Part shown: one piece after another, positions 6,375 through 8,910 of the stretch
How the letters are laid out: each line of letters begins with the position of its first letter
Numbering within the stretch: position 1 is the first letter of the stretch
Notes under the pieces: generated by a model
What the model was told of the DNA's origin: nothing
The model's input: only the letters and a program-made list of their open reading frames with translations
The model's database searches: none
Translations under genes and position numbers: made by a program
NCBI GenBank assembly: GCA_937891565.1
Contig: CALAHA010000230.1
Span: 1 to 8,910, forward strand
From: an uncultured Ilumatobacter sp.
GTDB lineage: Bacteria > Actinomycetota > Acidimicrobiia > Acidimicrobiales > Ilumatobacteraceae
Direction: 5' to 3'
DNA length: 8,910 nt

Positions 6375-6389
6375 CCCCATGCGTAACTA
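6352..6389 (-). repeat. REP-like hairpin element, copy 3 (reversed, right end of the RAYT unit)
   Basis: 6352-6380 matches the reverse complement of copies 1 and 2 over 29 bp, then diverges at two positions. The hairpin spans 6356-6388: AGTTGCG and CGTAACT (one G·U read on the plus strand, A·C on the minus) with GGGG-CCTGA-CCCC at the top. Read on the minus strand, it starts with the TAG stop of ybaK. The plus-strand loop contains the transposase TGA stop, so it serves two genes at once. Confidence 0.88.
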
Positions 6390-6881
6390 CTTGCGGAGAT
6401 CGGTGACTACTGCGCCGCTGGCGCGAACAAGTTCGTTCGGCTCAATGGCAAAAACGTCGTTCCAGGTTCCGGCTGCGGCCCAGACCTCGTCGTAGGCAAG
6501 CAGGTCTGGGTCGATGAAAACCCGCAGCGGATTGGTGTGGCCAAACGGCGGCACGCCGCCAATCGGATAGCCCGTGCTCATTCGAACGGCATCAGCGTCG
6601 ACTCGCTTGCACTTCGCTGTACCAGCAGCGGCTGCCAACAACTTCTCGTTCAGTTGGTTCTTGCCGCTGACGTAGGCCAGGACCAGCTCGAGTTCGTCGG
6701 CATCTGACGCCACGCCAAAGATCAGACTCTTCACGATCTGACCAACATCGACGCCGATTGCGTCAGCGGCATCTTGCGCCGTCTTCGCGCCCTGCGCGAA
6801 GTGCCGCGGCGAAACGTCGACGCCGAGTTCTCGCCCGGCCTCAATGACCCGGATGACGTTGCGGTGCAGTGATTCACTCAT
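6387..6881 (-). CDS. ybaK: YbaK/EbsC-family aminoacyl-tRNA deacylase
   Basis: 164 residues, the usual length for stand-alone editing-domain proteins that remove a wrong amino acid from tRNA (Cys-tRNAPro for YbaK). Seen: Lys51 in IVKSLIFGV, the position of the key lysine in YbaK; the loop GGVPPFGH (108-115); and the family C-terminus TWNDVFAIEPNELVRASGA. The frame is open to 6929, but the Pro-rich extra 16 residues are unlike the family, and ATG 6881 overlaps the MFS stop as ATGAGTGA, so translational coupling favours it. It is the last gene of the minus-strand run and ends at REP copy 3. The exact amino acid removed cannot be read from sequence. Confidence 0.9.
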   Translation of the reverse strand: MSESLHRNVIRVIEAGRELGVDVSPRHFAQGAKTAQDAADAIGVDVGQIVKSLIFGVASDADELELVLAYVSGKNQLNEKLLAAAAGTAKCKRVDADAVRMSTGYPIGGVPPFGHTNPLRVFIDPDLLAYDEVWAAAGTWNDVFAIEPNELVRASGAVVTDLRK

Positions 6882-8133
6882 CGTCGGAAACGGTAGCGGG
6901 GCCGGCCGCGGCCAGGAACACCACACCAATCACACAGAGCCCGCCGGCAACGCTGTACGGCAACCGATACGAACCCGACACGTCGTACAGCCAACCAAGG
7001 AGCAGAGGCCCACCGGCAACACCGAAGATCCCAATGAACTGAGACCTGCTGTAGATCTTTGGATAATCGGCGACTCCGAAGCGTTCGGCAAGCAGCAACG
7101 GCTGCAGCATCAACAGGTTGCCGATCGTCAGGCCAAACAGGATGATCGACACGAAAATCAGCGGTGTCGACGTTGCGAATGCAAGCGCAACGAGTGCTAC
7201 ACACTGCATGGCTGCGAGCACAACGGTCAGCTTCGCCATCTCGATCACCTGCACCGCACGGCCACCGATCAAACGGGCAACGACCGACGTGGCAGCGAGC
7301 GCCGTCACCGCGAACCTGGCAGTGGAGGGGTCGGTCCGTCCCTCGACGAGCTTGACCAGTTGCTGGATGCCGCCCACCTGTGAGCCGAGGGAAAGCACAT
7401 AACCAATGGTGATCGCTTTGTAAAAACGGGTCTGTACTGCTTCTTCGAACGACACTCCGGGGAGCGCATCGATGGCCTGACCAAGGGTGCGTCGAGCACC
7501 GTCAGGTGACCATCCGGCCGCAATCGGATCGGGCTTCACGAGAAACCAAGTGATCGGAACGACACCGATGACAAACAGCAATCCGAGCCACGGCGTCGTT
7601 GCTGCAAGGCCGTCTTCGTCGATGAAGCGCTTCACGAACGGCGTGATGATGATGCCGCCAGCCGATAGGCCGGTCGATGCGATTGATAGCGCAACGGCCC
7701 GCTTCTGATGGAACCAGCGCGTGACGATGGTGGTCGTCGACACCAAGCCAGCGCCCGCATACCCGAGTGCGAAAACGGCGTAAACGAGAAACAGTTGCCA
7801 TTGGGTCTGGACTTGACCGAGCAGAGCCAACGATGCGCCTGCAATCACACCGCCGCCCATGATCACATAGCGCGCGTCGTAGGCGGCGATCAGTCGAGCG
7901 ACCCACATGCCAGCGAAACCACCAACGACAAAGAAGACGGTGACACCGAACGAGATGGAACCGAGTGACCAGCCACGCTCGTTACTGAACGCGTTGAGGT
8001 AGACGGCCAAGCCGTAGAACGCGAACCCAGAGTTGACCATGAGCACGGTAAAGCAGCCAGCAACAACCCACCAGCCCGGGAATCGGCCGGTGCTGGCATC
8101 CTCGCCAGCTTGCACCTCAACTGAGGAGGTCAT
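6874..8133 (-). CDS. MFS transporter, oxalate:formate antiporter / monocarboxylate type
   Basis: 419 residues with about 12 hydrophobic segments; inner-membrane permease for a small organic anion by family resemblance. The opening PGWWVVAGCFTVLMVNSGFAFYG segment (19-41) and the RWFHQKRAVALSIASTGLSAGG loop (139-160, between TM4 and TM5) are typical of OFA/MCT-like MFS proteins. A longer cytoplasmic loop lies at about 200-235. An ATG at 8133 is preceded directly by an in-frame TTG (8136); I chose the ATG. The gene overlaps the carbinolamine dehydratase stop by 17 bp and the ybaK start by 8 bp, so the three are likely co-translated. The substrate is unknown; the dehydratase next door does not reveal it. 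Confidence 0.88.
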   Translation of the reverse strand: MTSSVEVQAGEDASTGRFPGWWVVAGCFTVLMVNSGFAFYGLAVYLNAFSNERGWSLGSISFGVTVFFVVGGFAGMWVARLIAAYDARYVIMGGGVIAGASLALLGQVQTQWQLFLVYAVFALGYAGAGLVSTTTIVTRWFHQKRAVALSIASTGLSAGGIIITPFVKRFIDEDGLAATTPWLGLLFVIGVVPITWFLVKPDPIAAGWSPDGARRTLGQAIDALPGVSFEEAVQTRFYKAITIGYVLSLGSQVGGIQQLVKLVEGRTDPSTARFAVTALAATSVVARLIGGRAVQVIEMAKLTVVLAAMQCVALVALAFATSTPLIFVSIILFGLTIGNLLMLQPLLLAERFGVADYPKIYSRSQFIGIFGVAGGPLLLGWLYDVSGSYRLPYSVAGGLCVIGVVFLAAAGPATVSDDE

Positions 8134-8353
8134 CAATGTCCGCCGCGAGCTGACGGTCCTTGTTTGTGACGGTGTTTCCTGCGTCGTGAGTCGTCAGCGC
8201 GATGCTCACTCGGTTGTACACGTTGGACCATTCGGGATGATGGTCTTGCGTCTCGGCGAGCAGCGCCACCCGGGTCATGAACGCGAATGCCTCCGAAAAA
8301 TCACCGAATTTGAAGTCACATTCAAGTCGTCCGTCGGATTCACGCCAGGGCAT
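8117..8353 (-). CDS. Pterin-4a-carbinolamine dehydratase, short form
   Basis: 78 residues matching the PCD/DCoH fold: FKFGDFSEAFAFMTRVALLAE (14-34), the active-site HHPEWSNVYNRV (38-49) and LTTHDAG (53-59) with His38, His39 and His56. The family dehydrates 4a-hydroxytetrahydropterin after aromatic amino acid hydroxylation, or acts as a small partner protein. It begins at the Trp that follows helix 1 in longer members, and an in-frame TGA eight codons upstream of the ATG rules out an extension, so helix 1 is absent. The usual Gly-Gly after THDA is Gly-Asn. It overlaps the MFS gene. No phenylalanine hydroxylase is nearby, so a moonlighting or repair role is possible. Confidence 0.9.
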   Translation of the reverse strand: MPWRESDGRLECDFKFGDFSEAFAFMTRVALLAETQDHHPEWSNVYNRVSIALTTHDAGNTVTNKDRQLAADIDDLLS

Positions 8354-8359
8354 GTCTTG

Positions 8360-8365
8360 ACCGTA
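8360..8365 (-). promoter_or_regulatory. Candidate -10 box for a leaderless dehydratase transcript
   Basis: TACGGT on the minus strand, 6 nt before ATG 8353, with no Shine-Dalgarno sequence. It could give the PCD-MFS-ybaK run its own start. No clear -35. Confidence 0.3.
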
Positions 8366-8381
8366 ACGAAATCAGTTCGTT
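8365..8381. promoter_or_regulatory. Inverted repeat upstream of the dehydratase, possible operator
   Basis: AACGAA (8365-8370) and TTCGTT (8376-8381) are perfect arms around 5 nt. The site abuts the candidate -10 box, where a regulator dimer would block transcription of the three overlapping genes. With 6-bp arms, chance is possible. Confidence 0.35.
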
Positions 8382-8440
8382 GCGACGTTGCTGGCCGGTT
8401 GACATGCAGCAATATCAACTTGACGACCGAACCAGTTTGA

Positions 8441-8797
8441 TTAGGGCTTTTTACGGAAAAGACGCTTGAATATTCCGCGCTGCTGCTGAGCAGCGGCGCG
8501 CTCAGCTTCTACTTCGGCCTTCACATCAGCACCGATCGAATTGAGGATTTCTTCGGCAGCATCAAGCACCGCTGCAGCGGTTCCGTCGTCGAGGCTTTGA
8601 GGCTCCGGAGGCGTCGGCGGCACGACAAGCGTGCCATGCGTCCATGCGACATCGGCGAGGCGTCGCTCGTAACCAGAGCAGTTCTCCGGGCACCGCCACG
8701 GAGCATCAGGAGCCAGATCGATGTTGCACTTCCTGACCGTGTCACCGTTTGGGTACGACCGACTCTCGAAGTTCTTACATTCGGTCCGCATCGGCAT
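8441..8797 (-). CDS. Small Cys-rich hypothetical protein with a basic tail
   Basis: 118 residues of unknown function. The N-terminal 45 residues hold four cysteines (7, 24, 36, 40) in the pattern ECKNF, RKCNIDL, RCPENC, suited to a zinc ribbon or a small Fe-S site. A Pro-rich linker (60-67) leads to a charged helix (about 70-105) and a strongly basic end, GIFKRLFRKKP, which could touch nucleic acid or the membrane surface. ATG 8797 is preceded 6 nt upstream by TAGCCT; ATG 8791 is an alternative start. It ends 87 bp before the dehydratase, with no hairpin between, so it may share a transcript with that run. I believe similar proteins occur in related actinobacteria but cannot name a family. 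Confidence 0.75.
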   Translation of the reverse strand: MPMRTECKNFESRSYPNGDTVRKCNIDLAPDAPWRCPENCSGYERRLADVAWTHGTLVVPPTPPEPQSLDDGTAAAVLDAAEEILNSIGADVKAEVEAERAAAQQQRGIFKRLFRKKP

Positions 8798-8910
8798 ACA
8801 GCCAGGCTAGAGCGTTCTTCATAGACAGATCCGACATGCGGACCGTTTCACAAACTCGCAAGCGTTTCAATCGCCCGTGACAGGATCCGACGGCCGTCAA
8901 CGCGCCGTCA
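8798..8910. other. Upstream region at the window edge, no gene seen
   Basis: 113 bp with no supported reading frame. It holds one arm of a 10-bp inverted repeat (8836-8845, pairing with 8782-8791 across the start of the small protein) and a perfect 10-bp palindrome GACGGCCGTC (8889-8898). Either may be chance. Confidence 0.4.
8804..8809 (-). promoter_or_regulatory. Candidate -10 box for a leaderless small-protein transcript
   Basis: TAGCCT on the minus strand, 6 nt before ATG 8797; no ribosome site at normal distance and no recognisable -35. Confidence 0.3.

Larger units (their letters stand above)
5442..6389 (+). mobile_element. RAYT transposase unit bounded by inverted REP-like elements
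   Basis: Copies 2 and 3 of the 38-bp element face each other and enclose one transposase gene, about 0.95 kb in all, between the convergent sufU and ybaK genes. The unit's outermost triplets are the two genes' stop codons. No obvious target-site duplication is seen outside it, which fits Y1 enzymes. A solitary copy lies 2.6 kb away at xylA. This is the layout expected of a RAYT with its own REP family; whether the whole unit still moves is unknown. Confidence 0.75.

Noticed and set aside
6882..6929. Upstream start of YbaK adding 16 Pro-rich residues
   Set aside because: They are not family-like and lie wholly inside the MFS gene; the coupled ATGAGTGA start is more natural.
8848..8907. Minus-strand frame reading VDGRRILSRAIETLASL, like the C-terminus of a neighbouring protein
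   Set aside because: An in-frame TGA at 8908-8910 leaves only 19 codons, and no start of its own is evident.
1..8910. CRISPR array, tRNA, rRNA or riboswitch
   Set aside because: No regularly spaced repeats, cloverleaf sequences or conserved RNA cores were seen; the only multi-copy elements are those listed.

Overview
The window reads as a GC-rich, densely packed chromosome segment from an actinobacterium, possibly the Acidimicrobiia/Ilumatobacter group. That placement is inferred from protein style (SufS, SufC and a small Cys-rich protein), GTG/TTG start options, short intergenic gaps and several TANNNT boxes 6-7 nt upstream of start codons, as expected for leaderless transcripts. No rRNA or tRNA is present, and no gene-free stretch exceeds about 125 bp.

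Layout: (1) 1-225 holds the 3' end of an unrecognised plus-strand gene that runs into the end of the next gene over an 8-bp tandem repeat. (2) 157-2806 is a xylose module: a ROK-family regulator (minus strand) divergent from a class II xylose isomerase (plus strand), with a 23-bp dyad in the shared control region. No xylulokinase or transporter accompanies it here. (3) 2931-5444 is a short suf operon, sufC-sufS-sufU, without sufB or sufD. Its SufC has lost the catalytic glutamate, the H-loop histidine and the two glycines of the signature motif, so it looks like a pseudo-ATPase; its SufS is altered in two usually conserved N-terminal motifs. (4) 5442-6389 is a REP-associated tyrosine transposase (RAYT) unit. 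The transposase carries a DnaA domain IV-like C-terminus and is bounded by two inward-facing copies of a 38-bp hairpin element. (5) 6387-8797 is a minus-strand run: small Cys-rich protein, short pterin-4a-carbinolamine dehydratase, OFA/MCT-like MFS transporter and YbaK-type tRNA deacylase, the last three overlapping.

The strongest novel signal is the 38-bp hairpin element. Three copies occur (2804-2841, 5442-5479, and 6352-6389 reversed). Each begins exactly at the stop codon of a different, unrelated gene (xylA, sufU, ybaK), and the transposase's own stop codon lies in the loop of one copy. The second strong signal is the degenerate SufC kept in frame and closely linked to SufS and SufU.
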